DNA from: Spirochaetales bacterium
GTDB lineage: Bacteria; Spirochaetota; Spirochaetia; Sphaerochaetales; Sphaerochaetaceae
NCBI GenBank assembly: GCA_017614375.1
Contig: JAGABZ010000006.1
Span: 1-64,000, forward strand
Direction: 5' to 3'
Length of the DNA stretch: 64,000 nt
In this document: positions 25,179 to 34,193 of the stretch, one piece after another
Layout: every line of letters starts with the position of its first letter
Position numbering within the stretch: the stretch's first letter is position 1
The notes under the pieces: model-generated
The model's database searches: none
What the model was told of the DNA's origin: nothing
Seen by the model: the letters and a program-made list of their open reading frames with translations, nothing else
Position numbers and translations under genes: made by a program

Positions 25179-27224
25179 ATGCTCAGACGCGCTTTTGTGT
25201 TTTTCCTGCTTGCTGTTTTCTGTGTAACACCGCTGCTCGCGGCGGACAATCTCCTATTGCTGGACACCCCGTTTGTCTACGGCGGGGAGGAGTTTGTGAA
25301 GAAGATCGAAGAGCGCACCGGAGGACAGCGTGAACCGGTGGGTCTGGTCCTCTCCGGCGGCTCGGCGCGGGCCTGGGCACACATCGGGGTTCTGAAGTAT
25401 CTGGAAGAGAAGGGAATGGTTCCGGATTTCATCATCAGCAACTCGATGGGCAGCATCATTGCCATGCTCTACAGCGCAGGCTTCTCCCCTGACCAGATTC
25501 TCAGACTTACCACGGAGATCAACATATCTGAGCTGTTCGCCCTGGCCTTGCCCGTAAACCGGGGGCTGCTGGACGTCGAGCAGTTCAAGGCGATGATCAA
25601 CGTGTTTCTCCCGGACGACCTGAAGGTCGAGGACCTGTACATTCCGGTGATGATCATCTGCGAAGACCTGACCACCAAGCGTCAGGTCAGGATAACCGAG
25701 GGGGATTTCACCACTGTCATGGCGGCCAGCTTCGCCCTGCCGGTGTACTTCGACTCGGTCAGCTACAACGGGCACCTGCTGACCGACGGCGGGCAGGTCA
25801 ACCTGGCTCCGCTGGAGGTGGCCTACAACTACGCGCCGTTCAATATCCTCTCTACGACATTCAACAGCAATTCCGATGTCAATCTTAAGAATCCGATTAC
25901 CGCGCTGAACGTGAGCATCGACATCGGCAAGAGCCGCAACGGCATCGAGGAGATTTTCAGCCACAGCGATGATTCGATCTGGATCCGCTGCGACGTCGAG
26001 GGCTTTTCCTTCATGGACTTCGACAACACCGCCGAAATCGCCGGACGCGGCTACGACAGCGCCAAGGCAACCCTAGAGGCAGAGGAGACCGCCGCGAAAC
26101 TTGCGGGAATCAGCTTCGGGACTCTGCCTGAGGCCTTTGCCGAAACCAGGAGTGAAATCGGGGAAAGGATCGACCGATTCGAGCGTTCATATTCGTATTA
26201 TCACCACACCGGCTCGATCGGCCTGAGCGCCTCGGTCGGACTCGGCGGCCGGAGCTATGCCTACCCCGGCGACTCCTACGCCCTGCGTAACGATGTGCTG
26301 ACGGGTCTGCGGTACGATGTGCGGTACAAAGACCTGGAGTTGTCGGCTGTCGGCGGGCTTTCGGCCCGGACATACAACTTCGCCTACATCGCCCCGGCGG
26401 CTGAGGTGTTTGCCCGCCTTTATCTGTTCGATGCGGTCAGGATCGAGGCCGATGCGGGGCTGATTCTGGACACTGATCTCAGCATCCCGGCGCTTAGGCC
26501 GCAGTTGTATGTGACCCTCCGCGGAACTTATGTCCTTCCGGTTTTCGATCCCTGCCGCATCAGTCTGGACGGGAGTTGGGAGATGGCCTGGGACTTCGGG
26601 AAGGGAAACAGGGTCACACCGTGGACAGGCTACAGCCAGTTGTTCACCTATGCCACCGCCTTTTCATTCAGCGGCCCGGAGCTGAGTACGCAGGCGCAGG
26701 CGGGAATCAACGCCACCCTGGTTGACAGCATCACCCGCGTTTTCGGGTTTGTCAGATTCAGGGCCGACTACTCCCGTGGCAGCCTCAGGCTCGGGAGCAG
26801 GGTAAGCGGCCGTTTCGCCTTTGACAGTCAGGGCGATGTCCCGTATCTCGTCGGGGACGGTTTCTACACAAACAGCGATGAAATCCTCAGACAGGGCAGT
26901 CCCTCCGGTCAGGCCCACAATCAGCGCAACAGCCTGGTCGGGGCCGGGGTGAGCGTGGGGCTGAACCTCAACGGCGGCCGTCCTGTCTCCATGGGCGAAA
27001 TCCTCCTGATGGAGGGCTCATCGGTCAGCCTCTACTGCGACCTGCTGTGGTACAGGCAGGCTGAGGGCTGGCAGGCGTTTGTGCCGGCGGTTTCAAGCGG
27101 AGTTCAGTTCGAGACGGACCTTTCGCTTATCGGGCTGAGAAAGGTCTCTCTGGCCCTGTACGCAGGCTACGACGGACCCATGCGGGGCTTCATCTGCGGC
27201 CTCTGGTTCAAATCAGAGTATTGA
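25179..27224 (+). CDS. Patatin-like phospholipase with outer-membrane barrel
   Basis: 681 residues. The signal peptide is MLRRAFVFFLLAVFCVTPLLAA. The patatin domain (about 35-260) has the oxyanion loop GLVLSGGSARAWAHIGVLKYL, the nucleophile motif SNSMGSIIAM (GxSxG variant) and the catalytic Asp in LLTDGGQVN. A C-terminal region of about 320 residues is rich in alternating Gly/Tyr/Leu strands, resembling the BamA-like beta-barrel of PlpD-type autotransporter patatins. It would lie in the outer membrane with lipase activity exposed or released. The start is set by the signal peptide; earlier starts overlap tRNA-Leu. queH follows after two bases. Confidence 0.88.
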   Translation: MLRRAFVFFLLAVFCVTPLLAADNLLLLDTPFVYGGEEFVKKIEERTGGQREPVGLVLSGGSARAWAHIGVLKYLEEKGMVPDFIISNSMGSIIAMLYSAGFSPDQILRLTTEINISELFALALPVNRGLLDVEQFKAMINVFLPDDLKVEDLYIPVMIICEDLTTKRQVRITEGDFTTVMAASFALPVYFDSVSYNGHLLTDGGQVNLAPLEVAYNYAPFNILSTTFNSNSDVNLKNPITALNVSIDIGKSRNGIEEIFSHSDDSIWIRCDVEGFSFMDFDNTAEIAGRGYDSAKATLEAEETAAKLAGISFGTLPEAFAETRSEIGERIDRFERSYSYYHHTGSIGLSASVGLGGRSYAYPGDSYALRNDVLTGLRYDVRYKDLELSAVGGLSARTYNFAYIAPAAEVFARLYLFDAVRIEADAGLILDTDLSIPALRPQLYVTLRGTYVLPVFDPCRISLDGSWEMAWDFGKGNRVTPWTGYSQLFTYATAFSFSGPELSTQAQAGINATLVDSITRVFGFVRFRADYSRGSLRLGSRVSGRFAFDSQGDVPYLVGDGFYTNSDEILRQGSPSGQAHNQRNSLVGAGVSVGLNLNGGRPVSMGEILLMEGSSVSLYCDLLWYRQAEGWQAFVPAVSSGVQFETDLSLIGLRKVSLALYAGYDGPMRGFICGLWFKSEY

Positions 27225-27226
27225 GC

Positions 27227-27742
27227 ATGACCCCTGTTCTTCTGCATTGCTGCTGCGGACCTTGTTCCACCGCCTCGATCGAGCGTCTGCTCTCGGAGGG
27301 GTACGAGCCTGTGCTGTACTTCTGCAACAGCAATATCTTCCCCAGAGAGGAAAACGAAAAGCGTTGGGGCGAACTGCTCAAAGTGGCGGCCCTGCACAAC
27401 CTGAAGACAATCCGCGGCGAGTATGACCATCAGGCCTGGTTGGATTTCATCCATGGCCTGGAGGACTGTCCGGAGCACGGGGATCGTTGCCTGAAGTGCT
27501 TTGAGTTCAACCTCTCCCAGGCGGCAGAGGAGGCTCAGCGCCTCGGGATCGGCCTGTTTACGACGACGCTCACAGTCAGCCGCTTCAAAAAGTCCCAGTC
27601 CATATTCGCCGTCGGGGAGGCCTGGCCGGGCTTTCTGAAAATCGACTTCAAGAAAAAGAACGGCTTCGCCCGCTCGGTGCAGCTCAGCAAGGAAATGGGG
27701 CTCTACCGCCAGGAGTACTGCGGCTGCGAGTTCTCGATGTAA
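27227..27742 (+). CDS. queH: Epoxyqueuosine reductase QueH
   Basis: 171 residues with the QueH (DUF208) cysteines: HCCCGPCSTA at the N-terminus, DRCLKCFEF in the middle and EYCGCEFS at the C-terminus. These hold a [4Fe-4S] cluster and an adjacent metal. The enzyme performs the last step of queuosine synthesis, reducing epoxyqueuosine in tRNA. It follows the patatin gene with a two-base gap, so it is co-transcribed, though not functionally related. Confidence 0.93.
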   Translation: MTPVLLHCCCGPCSTASIERLLSEGYEPVLYFCNSNIFPREENEKRWGELLKVAALHNLKTIRGEYDHQAWLDFIHGLEDCPEHGDRCLKCFEFNLSQAAEEAQRLGIGLFTTTLTVSRFKKSQSIFAVGEAWPGFLKIDFKKKNGFARSVQLSKEMGLYRQEYCGCEFSM

Positions 27743-27787
27743 AGCCGACTGCAGAATCTGATTCCCAAGATACCCCCCTTTTGTCCC

Positions 27788-27947
27788 TTGTATCCGAAAA
27801 ACGTGCGGTTCGCATTGATTTTGGATACACCTGTATCCGAAATGAGGGCACTGACGCCGGTTTAGGGATACGCGTGTATCCGAAAAACCTCAATAAGCGT
27901 CATTTTAGGGATACTCTGGGGATACTCAGGAGGGATACTCAGGAGGG
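27788..27947. repeat. CGGATACA palindromic repeat cluster C
   Basis: Three palindromic units (for example GGATACACCTGTATCCG) with a spacer GGCACTGACGCC, the reverse complement of the cluster B spacer, then three GGATACTC direct repeats. It fills the gap between queH and fumC. Confidence 0.8.
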
Positions 27948-27951
27948 AGTG

Positions 27952-29325
27952 TCAGATCATCTGCTCAGGGCGGACTGTTCGGTCGAAGGTCTCGCCGTCG
28001 AGGAAGCCGAGCTTCAGGCAGGCCTCGCGCAGGGTGATGCCCTCTTTGAGGGCGGTCTGGGCGACGACGGCGCTCTTTTCGTAGCCGATGACCGGGCTGA
28101 GGGCGGTGACGAGCATCAGCGAGGAGTTGAGGTTCTGCCTCATCCTGTCGGCCACCGGCCTGATTCCGTCGGCGCAGTGATCGGCGAAACTGAGCATTGC
28201 CTGGGACAGCAGGCGGGCCGACTGGAGGAAGTTGTACGCCATCACAGGCAGATAGACGTTCAGCTCGAAGTTGCCCTGGCTGGAGGCGATACCGATTGCG
28301 GTGTCGTTTCCCATCACCTGGACGGCGACCATCGTCAGCGCCTCGCACTGGGTCGGGTTGACCTTTCCGGGCATGATGCTGGAGCCCGGCTCGTTGGCCG
28401 GCAGTTCCAGTTCGCCCAGGCCGGTGCGCGGACCGCTTCCCATCAGACGGATGTCGTTGGCGATTTTCATCAGGTCGCCGGCGAGGGCTTTAAGCGCGCC
28501 GTGGGCAAAGACCACCTCGTCATGGCTGGTCAGGGCGTGGAATTTGTTTCCGGCCGGAGTAAAGACGATGTCCTCTGCCTTTGAAATCAGATCGCAGACC
28601 GCGCTGTCAAAGCCTGCCGGGGCATTGAGCCCGGTACCGACGGCGGTGCCGCCGATTGCCAGGGCGCAGAGCGGGGGCAGGGAGGAGACGATCATCTCCC
28701 TGTCGCGTTCTAGGGAGGCGCGCCATCCGCTGACCTCCTGTGAAAAGGCAATCGGGGTGGCATCCATCAGGTGGGTCCTGCCGCTTTTTATGATTCCCGC
28801 GCTGCGTTTCTCCAGAGAGGAGAATGATGCGCACAGCCTGTCGATTGCCGGGAGCACTTCCCGGACCAGGGCGGCAGCCGCGGCCATGTGAAGGGCAGTG
28901 GGAAAGGTATCGTTGGACGACTGGCCCATGTTCACATCGTCGTTCGGATGAAGGGGAGTTGAGGGGTCCAGAATCCGGGCGCGGTTGGCGATGACCTCGT
29001 TTACGTTCATGTTGGTCTGAGTACCGCTGCCGGTCTGCCAGACCACCAGAGGGAAATGTCCGTCCAGTTCCCCGGTTAGGATTTCGTCGCAGACGCGGAC
29101 AATCAGGGCGGCCTTTTCGGAAGTCATCTTCGGATTGAGAGCCAGATTGGCTTGGGCGCAGGCGCGCTTGAGGACGGCAAAGGCCCGGATGATCCGGATG
29201 GGCATGATCTCCTCAGGCCTGCCGATGGGGAAGTTCTCCACGCTGCGCTGGGTCTGCGCACCCCAGAGGGCAGCGGCCGGGACCTTGACCTGTCCCATGC
29301 TGTCGTGTTCGATCCGGTAATCCAT
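27952..29325 (-). CDS. fumC: Class II fumarate hydratase
   Basis: 457 residues, iron-independent fumarase interconverting fumarate and malate. Signature GSSIMPGKVNPTQ and other family blocks: SSNDTFPTALHMAAA, SGRTHLMDATPIAFSQEVSGW, GGTAVGTGLNAP. Start supported by AAGGAGGAAAC. The cardiolipin synthase gene is 22 bp upstream in the same direction, so the two probably share a transcript. Confidence 0.95.
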   Translation of the reverse strand: MDYRIEHDSMGQVKVPAAALWGAQTQRSVENFPIGRPEEIMPIRIIRAFAVLKRACAQANLALNPKMTSEKAALIVRVCDEILTGELDGHFPLVVWQTGSGTQTNMNVNEVIANRARILDPSTPLHPNDDVNMGQSSNDTFPTALHMAAAAALVREVLPAIDRLCASFSSLEKRSAGIIKSGRTHLMDATPIAFSQEVSGWRASLERDREMIVSSLPPLCALAIGGTAVGTGLNAPAGFDSAVCDLISKAEDIVFTPAGNKFHALTSHDEVVFAHGALKALAGDLMKIANDIRLMGSGPRTGLGELELPANEPGSSIMPGKVNPTQCEALTMVAVQVMGNDTAIGIASSQGNFELNVYLPVMAYNFLQSARLLSQAMLSFADHCADGIRPVADRMRQNLNSSLMLVTALSPVIGYEKSAVVAQTALKEGITLREACLKLGFLDGETFDRTVRPEQMI

Positions 29326-29347
29326 GTTTCCTCCTTGCGGGAAGCTC

Positions 29348-30886
29348 TCAGAGAAGCGGGGCGAGCTGGTTGATGATGCTTCTCCAGGCGCGCTTGTACC
29401 AGGGAACCCTCATGATGTCGTCATGGGTCACCTGGCGGCTGATTTCCAGCGTCTGCTCATAGTCCCTGCGGATGTCCGGGATGCAGGAACTGCCCATCAG
29501 AATCGTTCCGCACTCGAAGTGAAGGTAGAACGAGCGGTAGTCCATGTTGGTCGTGCCCACGACGGCGATTTCGTCGTCGGAGACGAAGACCTTTGAGTGG
29601 ATGAAGCCCGGAGTGTACTCGTAGATCTTCACACCCTGCCGGACGAGAGGCTTGTAGTTGGCCCTGGTGAGGGCGAAGACCAGTTTCTTGTCCGGATAGT
29701 GCGGGGTGATGATCCGCACGTCCACTCCGCTCTGGGCTGCGGTGGTCAGGGCGGTGATCATCTCGTTGTCCAGGATCAGATACGGGGTGGTGATCCACAC
29801 ATAGCGCCTGGCCGAGGAGATTATGTTGAGATAGACGTTCTCGCTGACGTTGTGTTCGTCCAGCGGGCTGTCCCCGAAGGCCAGCACCGTTCCGTCATCC
29901 GGCACGGTCCAGGTCGGGACGAACTTCTGGATTTCAAAGGCGTTCTCGTCTTCTTTGGCGAACGACCAGAGCTGGATGAACATCAGGGTGTAGTTCCAGA
30001 CCGCCCGGCCTTCGAGCATGATGACGGTGTCCTTCCAGTGGCCGAAGCGGATGATGCGGTTGAAGTATTCGTCGGCGAAATTCAGACCGCCGTTGAAACC
30101 GATGTTGCCGTCGATGACGCAGATTTTGCGGTGGTCGCGGAAGTTGAGCTTCGGGTTGAGGCGGAAGTGGATCGGGTTGAACTTCACCGCGTGGATTCCG
30201 TAGCCTTCGAGCAGCCTGTCGTAGTGCAGCGGCAGGGTGTTGATGCTGCCCATGTCGTCGTAGATGAGATAGACTTCGACGCCCTCGGCGACCTTGCGCC
30301 TGAGCAGGGTCAGAAGTTCATTCCAGACAGTGCTTTGGGCATCGTAGATGAACGACTCGAGGAAAATGAACTTCCTGGCCGCTGAAAGCTTTTCCATCAT
30401 CACGGGCAGAATCCTGTCGCCCAGATCGAAATATGTGGCTTGCGTCCCGGCGAAGGGCTCGTATTCGGAAATGTTGCGAACATAGGAGGACAGGCGGCGG
30501 AAGCGCTCATCCTTCAGGGTTTCGGGCTTGAGTCCCTCGGGAAGGGCCCTGCGGCGGACGCTCTTGCGGATTTCGCTGTACGGGCGGATTTTTCTCCGGC
30601 CCCAGGCGCCGAGGTTCTTGTTGCCGAAGAACAGATAGAACAGGGTGCCGGCCAGGGGCATGGCGATGATGAAGATCAGCCAGGCCTGGCGGTAGGAGGG
30701 GTTGGTTCCGTTTACCGAGATGATTATGGCCAGAACGACTCCGACGGCGGTGCTGGTGATGAAGTAGGCTTCGCTGCTCCAGGTGTAGTACGCGCTCACC
30801 GAGACCACGAGCAGAATCTGGAGCAACGCCAGGATGGCGAAGACAAACAGTCTGCTTGTGATGAATTTGAACAGCTTTTTGAGCAA
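29348..30886 (-). CDS. cls: Cardiolipin synthase (PLD family)
   Basis: 512 residues. Two N-terminal membrane helices (about 10-32 and 40-85) precede two phospholipase-D motifs: HRKICVIDG (HxKx4D with FNGG) and HSKVFVSDD (with GTTN). It condenses two phosphatidylglycerols into cardiolipin at the membrane. Length and topology match ClsA-type enzymes. It is 8 bp downstream of the TPR gene and 22 bp upstream of fumC, within one leftward operon. Confidence 0.93.
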   Translation of the reverse strand: MLKKLFKFITSRLFVFAILALLQILLVVSVSAYYTWSSEAYFITSTAVGVVLAIIISVNGTNPSYRQAWLIFIIAMPLAGTLFYLFFGNKNLGAWGRRKIRPYSEIRKSVRRRALPEGLKPETLKDERFRRLSSYVRNISEYEPFAGTQATYFDLGDRILPVMMEKLSAARKFIFLESFIYDAQSTVWNELLTLLRRKVAEGVEVYLIYDDMGSINTLPLHYDRLLEGYGIHAVKFNPIHFRLNPKLNFRDHRKICVIDGNIGFNGGLNFADEYFNRIIRFGHWKDTVIMLEGRAVWNYTLMFIQLWSFAKEDENAFEIQKFVPTWTVPDDGTVLAFGDSPLDEHNVSENVYLNIISSARRYVWITTPYLILDNEMITALTTAAQSGVDVRIITPHYPDKKLVFALTRANYKPLVRQGVKIYEYTPGFIHSKVFVSDDEIAVVGTTNMDYRSFYLHFECGTILMGSSCIPDIRRDYEQTLEISRQVTHDDIMRVPWYKRAWRSIINQLAPLL

Positions 30887-30894
30887 AGCCGGCC

Positions 30895-32079
30895 TCAGTT
30901 CACGTCGGTGTTGGGTTCGCGGTCGTCATCATCGCCGACGCTGGTGTCCATGGCCCTCAGATCGTCGTCGGTAATCACGGTCTCCGTGGCAACGGCGGTG
31001 TCATCCTCGAACGGGGTCAGGTCGTCCTCGTTGAGGTCGGTGTTGGGCTCGCGGTCGTCGTCCAGGTCGTCGTAGACCTTCTTTTTATCGCGGGCCTCGG
31101 CCTGTTTTTTGGCCTTGAGCGCCTTTTGGGCGACACCCTCGTCGACGACCTTGAAGTTCTTGCCTCCGTTCTCGTCGACGTCAAAGGCCCTGCCCGAGGC
31201 AACCGCGACGGGGTTGTCGTCGATGGCCTGGGCCCAGGCGAGCCTGCGCTGCGGGTCGGAAAGGGCGTCGATGAGGTCGTTCAGGTACTTCTGGTCCATC
31301 GAGCCGTTGTTGGTGAACTTCTGTTCCGCCCCGCTGCGGAGGTAGGTCACAGCCTGGTCGAGTCTGCCCTGGTGGACCATCACCTGGGCGCAGTGGAGAT
31401 AGGCCTCGGGGAAGCGGGGCTTGCGCTCGTCCATCAGCTCGGTGACCAGAGGCTGGCACTCGTCCCATTTGTTGCGGACAATCAGGGCCCAGAGCTTGTT
31501 GTCAAGCATGCCGTGGTTGAGCATGCCGTTTTCCTCTGCCTTTCGGATGACCTTCAGGGCTTCGTCGACATCCCCGTGCTCGAGCAGATAGGTCGAGAGG
31601 TTGATCTCCAGCGTCCGGTTGGTGTAGCCGCCCGCCTGGAGGTCCTTGAGGATTTTAATCGCCTGCTCCAGGTCGTTCTTAACCCACAGGCCCATCGAGA
31701 GGGTGACGGCGGCCATGTGCCCGTCGTCGGTGTCAGGCTGTTTGGCGACGATGTCCCGGACAATCGAGATTCCGTAGTCGACGTCGTTCTGCTTGATGAA
31801 CGCGGTGGCAATGTACAGCGCCTGATTGGACGGGATTCTGGCGTCGATGGCCTTTTTGAACAGGGCCCAGCAGCGGTCGTCGTTCTTCTCGAACTTGCGC
31901 GCGCCGCGGACGAAGTAGATGAAGGCCCGGCGGATGAAGAAGTAGAGCAGGACTATCAGGAGCGCCACGCCGGTTCTCACCCAGGGTGATTCGAACGGGA
32001 TGAAAAAGGTTCCCGCGATGGCCGCCAGGAAGATGTAAAGCGTCAGTTTGTTCTTTGTTGTCTGTTTCATCTGTTTCAA
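30895..32079 (-). CDS. Membrane TPR protein with acidic repeated tail
   Basis: 394 residues from a TTG spaced seven bases from GGAGG; an ATG three codons later lacks good spacing. Two membrane helices (about 11-55) are followed by TPR-like helical pairs (about 60-280) and a Lys-rich stretch. The last 60 residues are very acidic and contain DDREPNTD twice, including the extreme C-terminus, which looks like a recent internal duplication. Probably a membrane scaffold. It has its own promoter (TTGTAG-N17-TATATT). Confidence 0.75.
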   Translation of the reverse strand: MKQMKQTTKNKLTLYIFLAAIAGTFFIPFESPWVRTGVALLIVLLYFFIRRAFIYFVRGARKFEKNDDRCWALFKKAIDARIPSNQALYIATAFIKQNDVDYGISIVRDIVAKQPDTDDGHMAAVTLSMGLWVKNDLEQAIKILKDLQAGGYTNRTLEINLSTYLLEHGDVDEALKVIRKAEENGMLNHGMLDNKLWALIVRNKWDECQPLVTELMDERKPRFPEAYLHCAQVMVHQGRLDQAVTYLRSGAEQKFTNNGSMDQKYLNDLIDALSDPQRRLAWAQAIDDNPVAVASGRAFDVDENGGKNFKVVDEGVAQKALKAKKQAEARDKKKVYDDLDDDREPNTDLNEDDLTPFEDDTAVATETVITDDDLRAMDTSVGDDDDREPNTDVN

Positions 32080-32119
32080 AGTCCGGCCTCCGGGTGTGTA
32101 TCGATGTCTTGTCCGTTCA

Positions 32120-32148
32120 AATATATACAGAATCAGCGGAAACTACAA
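32120..32148 (-). promoter_or_regulatory. Promoter of the TPR-cls-fumC operon
   Basis: Minus-strand TTGTAG (overlapping the stop codon of the zinc-ribbon gene), 17-bp spacer, TATATT. Confidence 0.6.
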
Positions 32149-32427
32149 GTTGAACAGGGCGTCGAAACGGGCCTTGTCGGCGGCCCTGCGGTCGGCCCCG
32201 GCGGCGGTTTCCAGGTGCCTGTCGGTCAGGGCGAAGCTGTCGCAGAAGTTCGGTCGGGACTTGTCCGCAACCGGCTCGTCGACGTCCTCGGAGCAGTCGT
32301 AGTGGGCACCGGGACTGTAGAATCGGCAGGCGGCGCAGGTGTGCAGTTCTTTCGAGCAGGCGGGGCAGATGGTCGTGCGACCGATGGTGAAGTCGATGGG
32401 CTTTCCGCAGTAAGGGCAGGTTTTCAC
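32143..32427 (-). CDS. Small zinc-ribbon protein
   Basis: 94 residues. Three cysteine pairs near the N-terminus (CPYC, CPAC, CAAC) could bind one or two zinc ions. The remainder follows the pattern CxFYSPGAHYDCSEDVDEPVADKxRPNFCDSF found in a conserved uncharacterised family. It overlaps the HIT gene by four bases (ATGA). Function unknown; a nucleic-acid or protein-binding role is the usual guess for zinc ribbons. Confidence 0.8.
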   Translation of the reverse strand: MKTCPYCGKPIDFTIGRTTICPACSKELHTCAACRFYSPGAHYDCSEDVDEPVADKSRPNFCDSFALTDRHLETAAGADRRAADKARFDALFNL

Positions 32428-33872
32428 AGCGTGAAGCGGAGCCTTTCGCCGTAGGAGGCCATCTCGCCGTCGGAGTAGGAGGTGTGGGGCAGGGCGGTTC
32501 TGATGCCGTCGCCGTTGTAGCGCGGGATGACGTGGATGTGAAGCTGCGGCACCTCCTGTCCCGATGCCGGCCCGTTGTTGATCATCAGGTTGGTCGCGTC
32601 GCAGCCGAGGACGGAGCGCATCACCGAGTCGAGTTTCTTGGCCACCAGAATCATGTGGGTCAGCACGGCGTCGTCGGTTTCGGCGGTGGTGGCGGTGACG
32701 GCCTTGGAGATGACCAGCGCGTGTCCCTTTGCCACCGGGTTGATGTCGAGGATGACGATGCAGATATCGTCCTCGTAGAGTTTTGTCGAGGGGATTTCCC
32801 CCTTGATGATCTTTGTGAAAACGGTTTCCATGGTTTCTCCGTCCTTTTTATTTTCGGGCAAGACTTTACCGTCTCCCCCCGTTCTCTTTGCCCCGAGACC
32901 GGCCGCGGTCAGCCCGCAGAGGATGACCAGATAGAGGCTGATCATCCTCCAGATGAGCATCGCGACGTTTAGGTCGGTGCCGTAGATACTGCTCATTATA
33001 CGCGTATAGGCCGCGTCCACTATGCCGATTCCGCCGGGAATCGGTGAAATCTGCTGGATTATCTGGCAGATGGCGTTTCCGGTGATTACAAACCGAACCG
33101 GCAGTCCGCCCCCGCAGAAGCCGAGATAGATGAACCACGAGATGAAGTACAGGCTCAGGAAAGCCGCGGCGCAGCAGACAAACAGCAGGGCCGCCCGCCA
33201 GGGAGCCAGCCTCACGGCGGAAAGCCTGGCCTTGAGGCTGCGGATTTCCTCCCGGGCCTTTTCCCCGGTTCCGTCGGGGTTCCTGATGAACCTGAGCTTT
33301 CCGCCGAAGCGGATCAGGCCGCAGGCTACGGCGGTAATGGTCTTTTCAAAGCGGGCGACCAGCATGAGAAAGACCATGTACAGACCCGCCAGCGCAATTC
33401 CCGCCGCGGCCAGGACCGAAATCACCGGCGGCAGTTCGAAAAGTCGGGCGTTGAAGACCAGCAGGAGTATGTTGGTGACGATGGCGGCGCCGGTGTAGTA
33501 GATCTGCTTTTTCAGGGTGACGGCGCTGGCCTCGGAGGCCCTGAGCCCGTCGGAGGTCAGGCAGGTTATTGCCCCGGCGAGGTAGCCCGTCTGAAACGGG
33601 GTGACATAGCCCAGGGCTGTCGCAATCAAACTGCACCTGACCGAGTTCAGGGTGCGGGCGCCGGGTTGGAACACTGTCCGCACGATATGGATGGCCAGAC
33701 CGTCGGCGATGACCGAGGTGACCATGCAGAGCACACCCAGGGCTATGAAGCGGTAGTCCGCGGCGGCGAGTTTGTCCTCAAGCCCGGCTATGCCCTCGGT
33801 GATGAATACATAGGCAAACAGGGCCACAAGCCCGGCAATGACAACGATGGCCCTGATTGCTTTGCGTTTCAT
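32424..33872 (-). CDS. LPG-synthase-TM flippase-like / HIT hydrolase in-frame fusion
   Basis: 482 residues in one uninterrupted frame. Residues 1-335 are a polytopic membrane domain of the lysylphosphatidylglycerol-synthase/AglD family (AALGYVTPFQTGYLAGAIT, SPIPGGIGIVDAAYTRIM). Residues 348-482 are a complete HIT nucleotide hydrolase with the triad QLHIHVIPRY. The linker is encoded by a copy of the REP-like motif, and an internal ATG (32831) has its own AAAGGACGGAGAAACC site, so HIT may also be made separately. The two activities have no obvious link. The start overlaps the TrpR-like stop by one base. Confidence 0.75.
   Translation of the reverse strand: MKRKAIRAIVVIAGLVALFAYVFITEGIAGLEDKLAAADYRFIALGVLCMVTSVIADGLAIHIVRTVFQPGARTLNSVRCSLIATALGYVTPFQTGYLAGAITCLTSDGLRASEASAVTLKKQIYYTGAAIVTNILLLVFNARLFELPPVISVLAAAGIALAGLYMVFLMLVARFEKTITAVACGLIRFGGKLRFIRNPDGTGEKAREEIRSLKARLSAVRLAPWRAALLFVCCAAAFLSLYFISWFIYLGFCGGGLPVRFVITGNAICQIIQQISPIPGGIGIVDAAYTRIMSSIYGTDLNVAMLIWRMISLYLVILCGLTAAGLGAKRTGGDGKVLPENKKDGETMETVFTKIIKGEIPSTKLYEDDICIVILDINPVAKGHALVISKAVTATTAETDDAVLTHMILVAKKLDSVMRSVLGCDATNLMINNGPASGQEVPQLHIHVIPRYNGDGIRTALPHTSYSDGEMASYGERLRFTL
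32851..32874 (-). repeat. REP-like motif copy inside the LPG/HIT linker
   Basis: Minus-strand AGACGGTAAAGTCTTGCCCG then AAAA, encoding the linker residues GDGKVLPENK between the two domains. Confidence 0.6.
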
Positions 33873-34156
33873 CAGACGTGATACTGGTCGTCGAAGAGTT
33901 CCCTCAGGATGCGCAGGAACTCGGAGTTGTCCTGCTTCAGAATTTTCGAGCCCCTGGTGATTTTGCAGAGGGAAATCTCCATCTCGCTGGCGATTTTGCG
34001 CTGGGGCTTGCCCTTGTAGAGTTCCTTCATCAGGTACCACCTCTTACAGAGGTCCTCAAGCTCGGCCTTTGTCAGCAGCTCCTCAAACAGTTTGCGGATA
34101 ACCCTCTTGTCCGTTTCCTTTGCGAAGATTTCCGCGAGTTCCTCAAGATTGTCCAT
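33872..34156 (-). CDS. TrpR-family regulator
   Basis: 94 residues, all helical, with the Trp-repressor layout: LLTKAELEDLCKRWYLMKELYKGKPQRKIASEM followed by the recognition helix ISLCKITRGSKILK, close to the TrpR motif ATITRGSNSLK. Such proteins bind DNA as dimers in response to tryptophan. No trp genes are in view and the neighbour is a membrane protein, so the effector is uncertain. The -10 box TAGAGT ends seven bases before the ATG, another leaderless-looking start. Confidence 0.8.
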   Translation of the reverse strand: MDNLEELAEIFAKETDKRVIRKLFEELLTKAELEDLCKRWYLMKELYKGKPQRKIASEMEISLCKITRGSKILKQDNSEFLRILRELFDDQYHV

Positions 34157-34193
34157 GGAACATACTCTACCACAAGGCCCGCGGCATTTCCAG

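Noticed and set aside
32424-34040. Longer N-terminus for the LPG/HIT fusion reaching into the TrpR-like gene
   Set aside because: The extra 56 residues are out-of-frame TrpR coding sequence; the ATG overlapping the TrpR stop begins the membrane domain.
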